Assembly: GCA_002943765.1 (NCBI GenBank)
Contig: PQWQ01000003.1
Location: forward strand, 2,170,001-2,234,000
Length of the DNA: 64,000 nucleotides
Source: Psoroptes ovis
Taxonomy: Eukaryota > Arthropoda > Arachnida > Sarcoptiformes > Psoroptidae
Direction: 5' to 3'
Translations under genes and position numbers: made by a program
Part shown: positions 24,691-38,609 of the stretch, piece by piece
Layout: the number at the start of each line of letters is the position of its first letter
How positions within the stretch are numbered: the first letter of the stretch is position 1
The notes under the pieces: generated by a model
Seen by the model: the letters and a program-made list of their open reading frames with translations, nothing else
Told to the model about the DNA's origin: nothing
The model's database searches: none

Positions 24691-26490
24691 TAGATTTTTG
24701 TTCATTTTTTATACAAATTATAAATATTTTCTTAAGAGAAAATAAAAATCTATTTATTATAAGTACAAAATGAATTTCAAATGAATTCATTGAATTTTAT
24801 TGAATTTTAAATGCAAATTTTTTATAATGGAAATTTTAAATATTCCCATAATAATTTGATGATTGTTTTCACATTTTGATATTGTTTCATTTTGATTCTA
24901 ATTCTCTGAATTTTCTCAGTAGAAATAGAAAAAACTCTCATCCAACATAAAATAATTCTGAAGCATTTTCGAGAATGAACAAATGAAATAAAATTTGAAA
25001 CTTTGATGGGAAAAAAAGTGTCCTGTAAATTTGATATATGATGAATGCTCATTTATTGTACCCAGTGAAAATAATGGGAAAAATCGGCGAATTCTGGTTA
25101 CGATTCCTTGCTAGTATAGAATTACACAATTATTCAATTCATTATTTTCATTAGATTCTTTTAATCATTCATTTCATCTCGCTAAATTGATCCAATGTAA
25201 CACGAAATTATGAAAAAAAGAAGTAAATCCGCTGATTCTTGCCATTATTTTCTTGAGAACAGTTATAAATAATTCAATGTAATGAAATAATTATCATTGT
25301 CATTACTCAAGATGAAAATAAACTTCATTCTGTCCTCCAAATATATTCAGTCATTGATTCATTTATTTTCGTTTTTAATTATTATTCATATTTTAGATTT
25401 GATAATCAATTTTTTCAATGATAATAATAATAATAGTAATAATCATATTAAATAATAATGATGATGGTAACAATATAAATACAAAAGAAACAAAGAGAGA
25501 AGAAAAAAATTTCAATGTAATATATAATATTATTCAAAAAAAAAAAGAAAAAGATGATTGATGTAAAATTATTTATATCTTAATAAATAATAAATATGAT
25601 GATGAAGATGATATATGATTTTGTATTTATAATATATATTTATAAATATCATTTCTAAAATAATAATGATGATAATAATAATAAGTATAACAACAACAAC
25701 AACAATTACAAATGATGATGATATAATTGATTTTACATAATAAATTTAATGTGTTATTGTGTCATATTGTGTGTATGGATGTTGGAAATTATATCTCTTA
25801 TTCAATGATGATAATAATAATAATAATATATTGATACTGATGATGATGGTATATTAAATAATTTGTAAGAAATGATCAAAAAAAAAAAAATGTTAGATTA
25901 TGAATAAATAAACAATTGAATGGAATAGATACTATGTAAATAATCATTTTTTTTTCATTCTAAAACCATGAAAAATTTGATTCAACAATAATAAATAGAA
26001 AAAACCAATTGTGAAATGAAGAAATGAAAATCTAAACCAATAAATCTTTGTCAAAAAAAAAAAAAAAAAAAAAATGAATGAAAAGATTGACAAAACATCA
26101 ATTGATGACAATTGTTCCATCAAACGATGCTTGAATATCGTTTGTATTGTTTATAGTTGATAATTATTTCATCAATAAACATGATAAAATGGAAATAATA
26201 ACAATTATCAAATAGCCCAAATGATAATTAATTCAAAGTGTTCATTGTTTGATGATAATGATGATGTTGGTGGCTGCCATCACGATGATGATGATGTCAT
26301 TTGTATGCGGATATTTTTTTGATCAAATATTTCTTTTCAAATTCAATGATAATAATAATAATAATACTGATAATATACAATTTTCGATGTTTATCAGTTT
26401 GGTTGGTATTGTTTGATGGCAATTTTTTTTTCGTTTCAATCTTGATTCAATTTAATTTAATTCAATTTCAAATGCAAAATGGTTCGATTA

Positions 26491-28530
26491 TCACATTAGA
26501 TAATGGAATAATGGAGATAAAACAATGAAACCGATAATTAAAAATGCAAGTAAAACAATGACTAATGTTGATAATTTCATTAATGGTGCCGAAGATGATG
26601 ATTGTGTATTGTGTCGATGCATTGTTGAGGAAGACGATTGACGAATATTGTCGCCAACAAATTGATTAAAATTACGACGTACAAAATTTCTATTTGCTTG
26701 TTGTTGTTGTTGTTGTTGCTGTTGTGATGAATGACGACGCGGATTGCGAGTCCAATTTTGAAACACACGAAATGTTGTTTTCGGTGGCACACCGGCATTA
26801 CCGATAACATCACCACCACCATTACCAATACTTGTACTTGGTCTTGAGTGTAATGTTGTATGGCCAGAAAATTGATGTGATGATTGCTGTGGTGGCGGTG
26901 GTGGTGGTGGCGGTTGTTGTTGTTGTGACGGTTGATGTGGATGATGATGAAATTGAGGAGGCAATGACGATTGATGGCGATGAGAATCACCCGGTGTTAT
27001 TGTTACATTTGTATTATGATCGCTTGTCGTTTGGCTTAATTGATATCCAGAACGATGAGATGCTGGACTATCATTAGATACTGGCAATAATGGTGCAACA
27101 GTAGTCGCAGCACTACTTGAAGAGGCACCGATCCCTACACAATTGGCACCAACAATGTTTGATGATCCATAATGACTGCCATATAAAAGTTGCTGAGATT
27201 GTTGGCTATAATTATTTTTTGGAAGATGATGTGATGTTGATGGCGGCTGAATACCATCACTGAAATGAACACTGCCAACACTTCCTGTACGACTTTGATA
27301 ATTTGAATCGATTTGATGATGAAGTGGATGAGGATAATGATGTTGTTGCTGTTGCTGCTGCTGTTGATGATGATGATAATGATGATGATGTGAATGTCCG
27401 AATAATGTTTGCTGATGACACATTGAAGGCCGCATTGGTGATGATGAAGCTACTGAATGATGAATAATAGGAGGCTGAGGCCGCCGTTGGGAAGAATTTG
27501 GCGTTGATGGCAGCGATTGTGCAAGGCGCATATAAGCAACGGATGAGTGATGAGGCAATTGATGATATTGTTGTTGTTGTTGTTGCTGATAATGTGATTG
27601 GTATTGTATTGGATGGGGCACCGTTGATGTTGACGTAAAAGGAGGAGGAGGTGTAGTGGACGCGGACGGTAATAAAAGTGGATCGCCACCTGAACCGCAA
27701 CGACATAATTGTAACGGAGTAACATAACTGCCACCACCTACACTGCTAAGATGTGGTGATGAACCCGTTGTCGTGGTTGTTGCAACGGATCGATGGCTTG
27801 TATGCCAGAATGATATGTATGAACCACTATGATCAATAAATCCTTGATCGTTGGATCGATTGAAATTTATAGCCCTATTCCTACTGTTTGGTGGACAGCC
27901 GATTGATGCGTGCCGTTGAAACAATACTCCGTTATTATTAGCTCTTGTGATTGATAATTGTCGTTGTATCAATATTCCACCGCTTCCACTGCGTATTCGA
28001 GCTCGTCGATTGAAAAGCGAATCTTTTTTAGATGTGAATGATGTTGAAAAACGAGAACGATGAATTCTCGGAGGAAGATTAACAATTTCTTCTTCCTCTT
28101 CTTCTTCTTCTGCGTCTTCGTCGCCGTTCTCGACGTTGTTTTGATTATTATCAGCTCCAGTTCCGCTAATATTATTGCCACTATTTGCAACTACAATAGC
28201 GCCACTTTTATTAATGAATGTTGATGAAACGATTGGCGGATGATTAGATGTCGTATTGATCGAATTGTTATCGATAATTTTTCGATTATTATTAGTGATG
28301 TTACCGCCGCAACTACCACCTCCAACAACACCTGTAACAATAGTACCACCGTTGGTAACTAAACCGTTGCTATTACTATTATTATCAGTATTATTTTGGT
28401 TATTATTATTATTATTTTGATTAATATTATTATTAATATTAGCACCTGTAATAATACCAGTATTAGGAACTATGAATGATGAATTAATGATCCTTGATGA
28501 TGGGGATGATGAACCGACACTACCAACTCT
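26491..28530 (-). CDS. Low-complexity protein with C-terminal transmembrane anchor, 5' end missing
   Basis: Open frame of about 680 residues with no ATG at its 5' end. An in-frame stop lies just upstream (near 28560) and an acceptor-like GGTTAG ends at about 28530, so translation probably begins in an upstream exon I could not find. The N-terminal part is Asn/Gly/Ser-rich. An acidic Glu run is followed by a basic, Ser-rich segment (LPPRIHRSRFSTSF, SLFNRRARIRSGSGG). The middle has long His, Gln and Pro runs. The last ~24 residues are hydrophobic (LSTLVIVLLAFLIIGFIVLS) and end PLFHYLM, so the protein should be a tail-anchored membrane protein with a cytosolic bulk. I do not recognise the family. 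Length and a continuous frame with sensible codon use in the tail favour a real gene. The start coordinate marks the inferred exon boundary. Confidence 0.65.
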   Translation of the reverse strand, partial: RVGSVGSSSPSSRIINSSFIVPNTGIITGANINNNINQNNNNNNQNNTDNNSNSNGLVTNGGTIVTGVVGGGSCGGNITNNNRKIIDNNSINTTSNHPPIVSSTFINKSGAIVVANSGNNISGTGADNNQNNVENGDEDAEEEEEEEEIVNLPPRIHRSRFSTSFTSKKDSLFNRRARIRSGSGGILIQRQLSITRANNNGVLFQRHASIGCPPNSRNRAINFNRSNDQGFIDHSGSYISFWHTSHRSVATTTTTGSSPHLSSVGGGSYVTPLQLCRCGSGGDPLLLPSASTTPPPPFTSTSTVPHPIQYQSHYQQQQQQQYHQLPHHSSVAYMRLAQSLPSTPNSSQRRPQPPIIHHSVASSSPMRPSMCHQQTLFGHSHHHHYHHHQQQQQQQQHHYPHPLHHQIDSNYQSRTGSVGSVHFSDGIQPPSTSHHLPKNNYSQQSQQLLYGSHYGSSNIVGANCVGIGASSSSAATTVAPLLPVSNDSPASHRSGYQLSQTTSDHNTNVTITPGDSHRHQSSLPPQFHHHPHQPSQQQQPPPPPPPPQQSSHQFSGHTTLHSRPSTSIGNGGGDVIGNAGVPPKTTFRVFQNWTRNPRRHSSQQQQQQQQQANRNFVRRNFNQFVGDNIRQSSSSTMHRHNTQSSSSAPLMKLSTLVIVLLAFLIIGFIVLSPLFHYLM

Positions 28531-31500
28531 AACCAATTCCAGTTCGAATAATTTATATTAATGATAAATTTATCAAATTTTTTTTTATATTTATTTATTT
28601 ATTGACAAATGATTTTTTTTCTTTTTTTGGTTTATTTCTTAGATAGATATGATTATTATTATTATTAATGATAATGTTTCACGATAACGATGATTACGAT
28701 GATGTGGATGATTTTTATTATTTGGGCGATAATTGATGATTATTATTTATGGTGTTGAAGAGAAAGAAAAAGTTTTTCTATTTTTTCTCTCTTTCTCTCG
28801 AATAAATGAAGAAAAATGATACACATAAAACTAATTGATGATTATGATGGAGATGATGACGGTATCAATAATAATAATAATAATAATGATCAATATATAA
28901 TATGTGTAACATGGAAAGAATAAATGAATTTAATAATAATTTTCTCTTTTAATTTATCAATGAAATTTCAAAAATTCAACACTAAATGATAATAATTTGC
29001 ATATATTTTATAATGTATTAGGCACTACCAAATCAATCGATCAATCAATAATAATGATAATAATAATAATTTGCGCGTTATAATTTTCTTATAATTAACA
29101 CTAAAATATAAAATAAAATGTATTCATTTTTGAGCAATTTTTTTTTTGAATTTTTTTTTTTGTTTGTTTCCAATTATATCAGAAACTAATTTATACGATA
29201 ATTGATGGTTAATAATAATAATAATGATGATGATGATAGCAATAATGGCTGAAAATTTACAAATTTTTGAAGCTGCAATATAAATAATAATAAATATAAA
29301 GCTCTATTGTGGTGTATTATTGTTATTACAATTATTCAATCCAAGTATTTGATTTCTATGAAATTTTGATGAAAATGTTCGAAGAAACATCCAAGAATTA
29401 TTTCAAATATTTGCGCTTGATTCAATGTCGGCGATCGACGTTTCAATTTTTTTTCATTAGAAAAATGTCACATTGGTTACATCGAAGTGAAACATTAATA
29501 TGATCGGCGACAAATAGTGTGACGACAAATCAAATAAATAAATTAACAAGAAATAAATTCTGACCAGACAAATTTTGAATTCAGTTCATTGAGAGCTGTA
29601 TTGATTTTTTAAATAGTCGAATATTTTTAAGAGAAATGACAAAAATCACTGAATTCTGATTCTTCATTTATTATTATTATTATTATTATTGTCATTATTT
29701 TATGTTGCTTGTGATACCACTTTATACAATAATCATAATCATTACAATAATCAAAATAATAATAACAATAAACATAATGATAATGATGATAATGGCACAA
29801 TTGTGGATAATAGTTTTGTCATTGTAATTGTGAATAATGTCGATGTTGATGCCATAAATGTTTCCATTTTTTATTATCTATTTTGTTGCTTATATTTTTA
29901 TTATTATTATCATTATTATTGTTGGTTGATATTTGTTTATTTGTTTGTTGATGATGGTGAATAGTGTTCAGTGATGCTACTGATGCTGCTGGTTGTTGTT
30001 GATCACATAAATATGAATGAATGAATGACGAAAATGACAATAATTTTTCTTATTTTTTTTCTGTTATTCTTCTTCTTGTTCGTCTTCAAATCTATTATAT
30101 CTCGACAAGTTGATTTTTGTCATTATCATCATTATTATTATTTTTATGAAACATTAAAACATCTTTGATTGTTGTTGTTGTCGTTGTATTAACCAACCAT
30201 TCAATGATGAACATAAATTTAAACAAATAAAGCCGTTTTTATTTTATTTATTTTTTTGTTGAATTTTCTTTGTATCACTTGAAATGAATATGAATATATG
30301 ATTCTCGAATGCTCGAAAATGTTGATGATGATCGTAAAAAATTGAATCAATTTATTTGAATCCTTTATTCATCAATTTTAAACGGAATAAATGTAAATTT
30401 TCAAGTATTGATTTGCAAGTTTTGATTTTCTTTTGAATATTTTCACTTTTATTTACTCTTCATTCACCAAATGAGAATTCGAAGAAATTGCAAAATATCA
30501 TTAACGATGAAAATTGTTTGGAAGTGAAAAAACATTGAATATCGATGAATATTTATTCTTTATTCATGAATTTTTTCAATGATCATTTGGATGTAATATG
30601 AAATATTTACTTTATAATATTTCATCTGAATCCATATTGAATAATGGCAATAATGCTTCAAATAACGACATGATAATAAATGATAGGATTGATTTGCAAA
30701 ATGTGATTATGAATTAATGATTATAATAATAATAATAATAAAAACAGGGATAAATAATTGAATAAAGAATCAAAATTCTCCAAAAAAAAAATTCACTGAA
30801 ATCTCATTGAATTTATCAAGTCTAATACTCTCTAATGAATGAATATTAGAAAATGGTGCGAGATGATCAGTTTTGATTGTTCATTAAATTCATTTTGAGT
30901 GTATGTGTTAGTGTGCCATTATGATAGTGATGATTTTTATATTGATATTAATAGCGATTGGCTTAATTTATTTTACTTTTTTCAATTTCTTTTATGAACT
31001 TTTATTTCAGAAGACAAATAAAAAAAAATAATTTTCATTTTCTTGTCACAATATACAAACGAATCAAAAGCAAAGAAAAAAATTCATGAGAAAAAGTCAC
31101 GAATATCAGTTTATTTTTCACAAAAAATTTTCGATATATTTTTAGATCATAGCTATTGTGAAACTTCACTTGTGAAACCGATAACCAATAATATTTGAAT
31201 GAAATCAAAATTTGACATATTATATTTGAGACAAAATGATTTCTTTTGTTTTCAGTTCACTATTGAATCATAAAAAATAATAATGTAATGATGATCATAA
31301 TAATAATAATCAGAAATGGTAAAATTTTATGTTGACCATTCACTCATTCATTCATTCATTTATTTGTTTGTCGTTGTCGTTTGTTGTCAATTGCTTTGAC
31401 TTTGTCTTGATATACATTGATTATTATTAGTAATATTATTATTGGGAATTCGGATCGATCATAGAAGAGAACAAAATAACAGAAACAACAACAAAAAAAT

Positions 31501-32340
31501 GTACAAGTTTATTATAACAATATTTTCGATTAAAATACAATTCTTCAATAATCAAATACTTGTCAAAGATAAATGTACAAATAAACATTGATATGAAATA
31601 AGAATAAATTCTCTAGTTGTTCTTTAAATACAGAATTCTTTGTTGTTGTTGTTGTTGTTGCTGTGTTCAAAGTTTGTACATTATTATTTTCAAATACATT
31701 TCAAATGATTGATTTGAAAAAAATAGAATGAAAGAAAAAACCAATGAAACAATGAATATATCTGAACTGAACAATAATAATAATAATAACATAAACAGTA
31801 AATATTTATTCTTTTGGATTCACATTTTGGATTCGTTTAAACATTGAAAGATGATAATAAATTGATTTAAAGTTATAAGATATTCTAAAAAGAGAAAAAA
31901 ATGATGATGTTTCAAGAATTAATTACAAAACACTCAAACACATGGACACATACACACACACACATTGAGACATTGCAAAATTGCAGTGAATTGCACTCGA
32001 TATTGTAAATCATCAATTGCATATCATCTATTCAAGTATATCAACCGCTGTTATCATATAATAAATTATTTGAATTTTTAATTTCAATTTTCAAATTTCA
32101 CTGTATATTCGTACGATGTTAAAAAATATCACAATTTTTCATTATTTTTTTCAAAAATAAATTTGCCGAATCAAAATGGGAAAAAACTTTTACATTTGAT
32201 TTCTTTTCCTAATTTGATTATAGATGATTCAACAAGAATATAGTAATTAGTATTTAAATGGAAAATAAAAATGAAGATAAGAAAAAATATGAAAAACGTT
32301 TCCAACGTTTTTTTCGTTTCATTGCTTTGAAATTGTTCGA

Positions 32341-32372
<32 letters not shown>

Positions 32373-35300
32373 GGACAAAGATATTGTTGGAAATATTTGA
32401 AACATTTTTTCTCTTTTGCTCTTCGAATGACTGAGATATTAATGATTAATTTCAAATAATTAATAATTGAATATTAGAAAGAATTTTTGACTAAAAAAAT
32501 GGATTCTATTGAAAATTGAATCTTGAAAATTGTAATTAAATAGTGTTTTTAATTGATAATAATCATGCACAATTGACAGTTTCAATTTATAATTGATTTT
32601 ATGAATAAAAATCAAAATTTTTAACATTTGTTTCAATTGTGTCTACATTCAAATGAACGACATTGATTATGATTTTATTTCATTAAGAATATTAGTGAAA
32701 TTGACATTTATATTTTGCTTTGACGTTTTGATTGCATTGTTTTCATTTAAAGACGCAAAATTCAAGAAAAACAAGAACAATACACTTGAATTTATTTGAA
32801 AATAATTAATTGATTTGAATTATTTCGATTATTTTTTATTTTCTCCATAATTTTTTTCTCTTTTTTCTTTTCATCATTATTATAATGGTTATTATTGATA
32901 TTAATTTCTTTGATGCAGTTGCTTGTAATTGATGCACTTGAAAACAAAAAATGAAAATGTCGAATGCAGATCAATGATATTTAATTGAAATTGAAATCGA
33001 TTACAACAACAACAGCATTAGGAGCAACAAAGACAAAAACAATTGATTTTGATTGATGCCCACTTTTATTTGCAAGAATCTATTGAAATTTTTCTTGATT
33101 CAAAGATGTTTTGACAAAATTAATTTCAATCATGGAAAGAATTCTTGCTGATGCTTCAATGGCATGGAAAATTAAGAAAAAAAGAGGAAATCTTCAAAAG
33201 ATACGAGGTTATGGTTTTAAATTATTATTGATATTGGTATTTATTTTCAAAATCAACAACGACAACAACCATGATGATTTAGATGATGATCACAATTTCA
33301 ATGAAAAAAACAAAAAGATCACGAATATAATTTCACTAAAAATTCAAAATTTGATTTCATTTTCAAAAAATGATTCAAACAATTCCCAAAGAGTGAATTG
33401 AATTCTAGCGAACAGAATAACGATTCAAATCACACGAATCATACGAATGAAAGGAACCAAATACAGAAAAATATAGTAGAAGCAATGAAATAATTCATTC
33501 GTAGTGGCTAGATGGTTAACGTTGTTGCTGTTGCAATTTTTATTTCTCATAAATGAAATATACCACCAACCAACTAAACTAATTCATTGATTCATTCATT
33601 CATTCATATTAATATTATCATCAATTTTGATGGTAAGTGCAAAGAAAAAAATGCTTTGAAGCATTTTTTTTCCCGAATTTCATATGAACGAAAATATCAT
33701 TGGAAAATTGGAAAAAATAGAAAGAAAATTCTGCAATGAGGACACACAACAACAGCAACAATAACAAATATGAATTAAATGTGAAAAGATCTTAGAGTCG
33801 ACGCCAATCGGTTTAACCGATTGCGAATTTTGTGTGTTTCTTTTCCAAAACATTTCAAAAAGAAGAAGCATTTTCATAGCGATTGAATTTTGGAAAAAAA
33901 AACAAGAACAAGAGAGACATTTTTGGAATGAATTACCAGAGACTATATTGAAAAGCGATATATAATACAATTCATCGAATCGCTATTATCGACCAATGAT
34001 GAATCAATGAATGAACGAATGAATGAATATGAATCAAATTGAATTGAATCACAAAAATATAAGCAAAGCAAAAATATATTTCGATTTTGAATCAAAAAAA
34101 AAAAAAAAAAAAATCGAAAGATTACAAATTCAAAAATTAAACAACAGCAACAAACAAAAAAATAAAAATAAAAATAAAAATTGATGATCTAAGACAAAAA
34201 TAAGCAACAAAAAAAAATTGCTGGGAAATAGAACAACAACCTACCAATCAAAATGATAATAATAATAATAATAATAATGAATAAAGATAAATATATATGC
34301 CAGAATATTGATTCTTAAAAAAAAAATTCCAGTCGCAATAAAAACAAATTGGAAAATCCAGAAAAAAAGAGAGAAGAAAAATCGAAATAATTGTAAACAT
34401 TGTTTTCAAGTTAACAAAGACTGATTTTCGACCGAGCTGAGTTTTTAATCATTGGAACAAATTGATTGTTTAAACAATCTCATTAATCAATTAATTATTT
34501 CATTAACATTGATTGAATTTGCAAGTGTCCAGCAAACAAGAATCAATGTTTGAATCGAATTAATATTTCGATGATGTAATTAAATTTGAATGAATTCAAA
34601 TTTTAGATTTTTTTTCAACTCTTTCTTTGAATTCACCCCACGAATATCACTGTTATCACTCCAAAAATATTGATTTGACAATTATCAAACATAATGAAAG
34701 CAATTATTTGGTTAAAAAATTTCCCAATAAAGAAAGATATTTTCATTCCTTAGATTGAAAAAAGAAAATGTTTTAAATAATGAATGTGTATTAGAAGGGT
34801 TAAAATTATGGAGAAAATGATCGAATTTTTTTCGCTTTCGTTTATTTCCAAATTCAATGTGTTTATTTGCGTTATATATGGATCGATTATTGTTATTGTA
34901 TTTGGCGTTTATAGAATTTCATTGGAATAGTAATGAAGTCTCGATTTGCCTTGAATGCCTCAATTTTCGCATCAATTTCTGACATTTTCCTTGAGAATAA
35001 ATAATAATAACAATGACATTTTTATATGAAAATTTGAGAATATTTTATATGGGTCGTAGGGAAGAAAGCAAAAAAATAAATGAAATAAATAAATAAACTG
35101 CACATAGAAATCACTTCGGTTTCAGTTTGTTTGTTTAGCTTCATTTTCTACAGTTTTTCACATTTCATATGTGATTGCTTGCATCCATAGAAAAAAAGAG
35201 CCGAACTTCGAAAAAATAACGATGATGAAATCAATGATGGTGGATAAAAACCCTACAAATTCTGTCGAACAACAGTAACCAACCAAGCAACCGAACAACC

Positions 35301-35660
35301 AAAATTGAAATCCTCTGTTGATGTTGTTGGTGTCTCAGAGTATTTCAAATTTGACATTATTTTAATGTGAAAAAATTTTCATTTCAAAGACGAAAAAAAT
35401 ACGAAAAAATATTCCGATGATTAAAGCATCAAATGTCAAAACAACAGTATTGAATCCACATTATTTTGAAGGCTTATGGCATCATCAATGGCTTTTTGCC
35501 ATTTGTTTTTTGTTTTTTTCATTATTTTTCTAATTTCAAAATATGAATATCATTGTTTTGGTGAACATCAATATGAATATCAGTGTTTTCTTTTTGTTGT
35601 TGCTGCTGTTCGTTGAATTTTTCTGAATTTTCTCGAAATTTTTCATTTATTCACATAAAA
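28531..35660. other. Gene-poor stretch, possible 5' intron of the tail-anchored gene
   Basis: AT-rich spacer with many ATT/GAT/CAA microsatellites and a 19-nt poly-A run near 34096-34114. ORFs are short and biased to Phe, Ile, Asn, Tyr. The missing 5' exon(s) of the gene at 26491-28530 should lie here or further right. A less AT-rich patch at about 35160-35340, rich in AACCAACCAAGCAACCG-type sequence, is a candidate promoter or 5' UTR exon, but no start codon links to it. Confidence 0.45.
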
Positions 35661-36535
35661 TGAAGGAATTCCAAAAACAAAAATGAATGAATTTCAGAAC
35701 AAAAAGCAACAAGAAATGCTCCAGAAATATTTCTGGCAAATAGCAGAAGCGGCAGCAGCCCCAGTGAAATATGCACAAAGCAGACGCTAAATTTGAGAAA
35801 ATTCTTTTTAAAATATTCATTCATAAATTGATTAATAATAAATTAATATTTTGTTTTTCCTTTTTTTTGGAGTGGAAAATGTAGAATGGAAATGATAATA
35901 ATAATAATAATAATATTTCTATGACATTAAATTGTTAAAGGATTTTTTCGTCTTGTCTCTTCTCATATTTTCTTGTTTGCATGTTTTCCCATATTGTTCC
36001 ATAAGAGACATTAAAATTCCAGACAGTGTAAACAACATAATTCAACAACAACATTCAAACGATGATGATAATAATAAAATAATAATCGTGAACGACAACA
36101 ACAACGATTATTATTCTAATGATAATAAACAAAGAAGCAAATGGCCTAAAATAAATTTGACAAATAAATTTTGAATATTGTACAAGACGATGGCTTTTCA
36201 AGAATGTACAATGATGGCTCAAGATTCAGGAGAAAAATTGTCAAAAAAGAAAAAATCAATTAACCATTGAAGAAAAATTTTTTGATAATAATAACAAGAT
36301 AAATAAATGATGAATATACCGATCTTGAATCGAATAACCAATACTAATGCTTTGAATTGGAATTATTCTTTACTTTCGATAATTCGTATACATAATTAAT
36401 GATCATAATTTTATTTTAATTAATTAATTAATTATTTTTTTATTTCTACTCTAAATTTAAATCAAAAAATTATCATTATTAAATATTTATTAAAACTTGA
36501 AATAAATTAATTAGAAAAAAAAATGTTTGTTTGTA
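35661..36535. other. Two small ORFs of uncertain status
   Basis: A 35-codon ORF (35683-35790, +) stands out by its Ala/Gln-rich, less AT-rich composition. A second frame (35932-36174, +) has a signal-peptide-like hydrophobic start but no ATG. Neither matches a known family. The rest of this stretch is AT-rich spacer. Confidence 0.3.
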
Positions 36536-36616
36536 TTGGATCCGTTCGAAAAGTTTGTCCCTGCTGAGTTCTATATAAATTTCCATTGAAAATTGGAAAA
36601 AACTTTAAGGACAACG
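36536..36616. mobile_element. MITE-like palindrome, copy 4 (81 bp, TA-flanked)
   Basis: Flanked by TA (36534-36535 and 36617-36618), with the same 81-bp length as copy 3. Read on the minus strand it starts CGTTGTCCTTAAAGTTTTTT and then CCAATTTTCAATGGAAATTT, which aligns with GTCCAGAAAGTTTTTGCCGATTTTCCATGG of copy 3. The other end, CCGTTCGAAAAGTTTGTCCC, is a diverged inverted copy. Confidence 0.6.
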
Positions 36617-38585
36617 TACATTTCATCATCATGTTAATATTGCTTATGAGATTTCTAGTCATTTTTGTCATCAAATAGCTTTAAAATGACAATATAATCG
36701 AATAAATTAGACATGAAACAATAATAATAATAATGATGATGATGATAAATCAAACAATTTCAACCTAAAAATAAACGAATTTTGGCGGTGGATAGCTTTG
36801 CGTGATTTCGATAATTGAATCATTCTTTGAAAATGATTTTTCTCATTTTTTTCAATGTAATTCAAATTTAAGGTTTGAATTCGGAAAATTCAAATTTCAA
36901 AGAGAATGAAAATTAATTATGTAATGGAATCACATTGATTTACAATTTAGTAATTCTAGAATTTCAACTATATTACATGTATAAATATCCATAGGTTTTA
37001 AGTCCAACTCAATAATCCCAATTTTCAATTATTATGTTAAATGGATTGTGTTATCTTCTGGTGATTATTTCTAGATTAATTATGATAAATTTTGTACATG
37101 TTAATCAAGAAAAATTGAATCAAGTATTGACGAGAAAAACAAGGATAAATAACAAGTGAAACATCAAAGGTCATTTTGTAGCTTTGAATTCAAGAGAAAT
37201 TGATGAAAAATTCATGATTTTTGTGTTATTTCAGTTTGAATTTGTTTGTTTTGTTTGTATTTCATTTGATTTCATTTCTTTGATTTTTTCTTTTTTCTTT
37301 AAATATTTATGAATTATATAATATAAAACATCATATCAAGAAAAAAATTATAAATAAATAAACAAATGAAAAATCAATAGGAATCAAATGTTCAACATGA
37401 ACATTTGCAATATTCTATATGAATCGATTATCATTTTTATCATCATTATTATTAGTAGGAAATCATGTTTTCTTATGTAAAAATGTTGTGAACATTTTCT
37501 GAGCATTAGCAAATATTAACACAAACAAGAAATAAATAAAAGTGAGAAAACAAATATCAACGACATGTAATAAGAATAAAATCAATAAATCAAAATTCAC
37601 TTTTTTAGTAGGTGAAATTTAACATTTCGGGAAAACATCTATCGCAAAAAACAACGATCAGAGAATTCGTGAACACGGTGAAAGCTTACAGTTGTTTCGG
37701 AACCCGCAAAAATTGTCGTTTTTTTTTTCGTTGTGACCTTTCAAAAATTTTATGAATAATTTAAATTCATTGAAATAAATTTTCGAAAAACCTCAAGGCT
37801 TTATTCAATTCCTATTTCTTTTTCATTTTGCTTTTGCTACAGTAAATCCAACATGCAAAGACATCTCTCCGAAATCATTACCGACGATGATGATGAATAA
37901 CAAATGTGCCAAAGGGTTGTTGAAGGAAATATTCAAATTTTACTGGAAAAAATTTTGAATTTTTATTACAATTTTTGGCCGATTTCATGGTGAATGTAAA
38001 ATTTAGGATTCAGTTCCAATTGTAGCTGGGAGAATGAAGAAATAAAATTCACAAAATTATCAATCAATCCATCAGGAATCCCGAATTTATAGATCATTGA
38101 GCAGCAAAGGTTAATCATATTGTGAATTATGATTTGAAAATACGGCCATTAACGAGGAATGTAACCTTAAACAATTTTGTCCCTTGTAATTTTTTAAGCT
38201 CTGTCCCTAAGCACTACAACAGTGAAATTCAACTCAAATGCTGTGCTCATCAAATTGTACACCCAAAGTCAACCAAATGACAATCAAATGTCAATCAAAA
38301 ACAAGACAGAAGCAGTAAACATGTCATGAAAAAAGAAAAATTTTTTTATTTGCAAAGAAATCTCGATGAAGAAATCATATTTTAAATCATAATTCACACA
38401 CAAACAAACGAATTTACAATTTAATGGGTTTACATTTTGATTTTCATTTCCATTTTCAAAATGTTTGAATGTTTTAAAAATCGTGAATTCCTTAAAAATT
38501 CTACAAAAAATAAAACAGAATAACCAACCAAAAATCAAATAAACACAAATTTCATACTTTTATTCATACTTTGAAACAACAGACG

Positions 38586-38609
38586 CACACACACACACAC
38601 ACACACATT
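38586..38609. repeat. (CA)n microsatellite
   Basis: Twelve uninterrupted CA units. Confidence 0.9.

Larger units (their letters stand above)
17553..26490. other. Gene-poor stretch with simple repeats
   Basis: No open frame here has the composition or motifs of a conserved protein. The visible ORFs are Phe/Ile/Lys/Asn-rich and lie on both strands, as expected from AT-rich DNA. Contents are long homopolymer runs (20308-20333 T, 20947-20968 A, 21506-21547 T, 26053-26074 A), a (GA)n run near 21055-21069, one MITE-like element (24610-24690) and many ATT/GAT microsatellites (25400-25900). The last part (about 25.3-26.49 kb) may be the 3' UTR of the minus-strand gene ending at 26491. Confidence 0.55.

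Noticed and set aside
27257..27737. Two overlapping minus-strand ORFs inside the tail-anchored gene
   Set aside because: Other-frame readings of its repeat-rich coding sequence; Ser/Thr and Leu/Asn homopolymers only.
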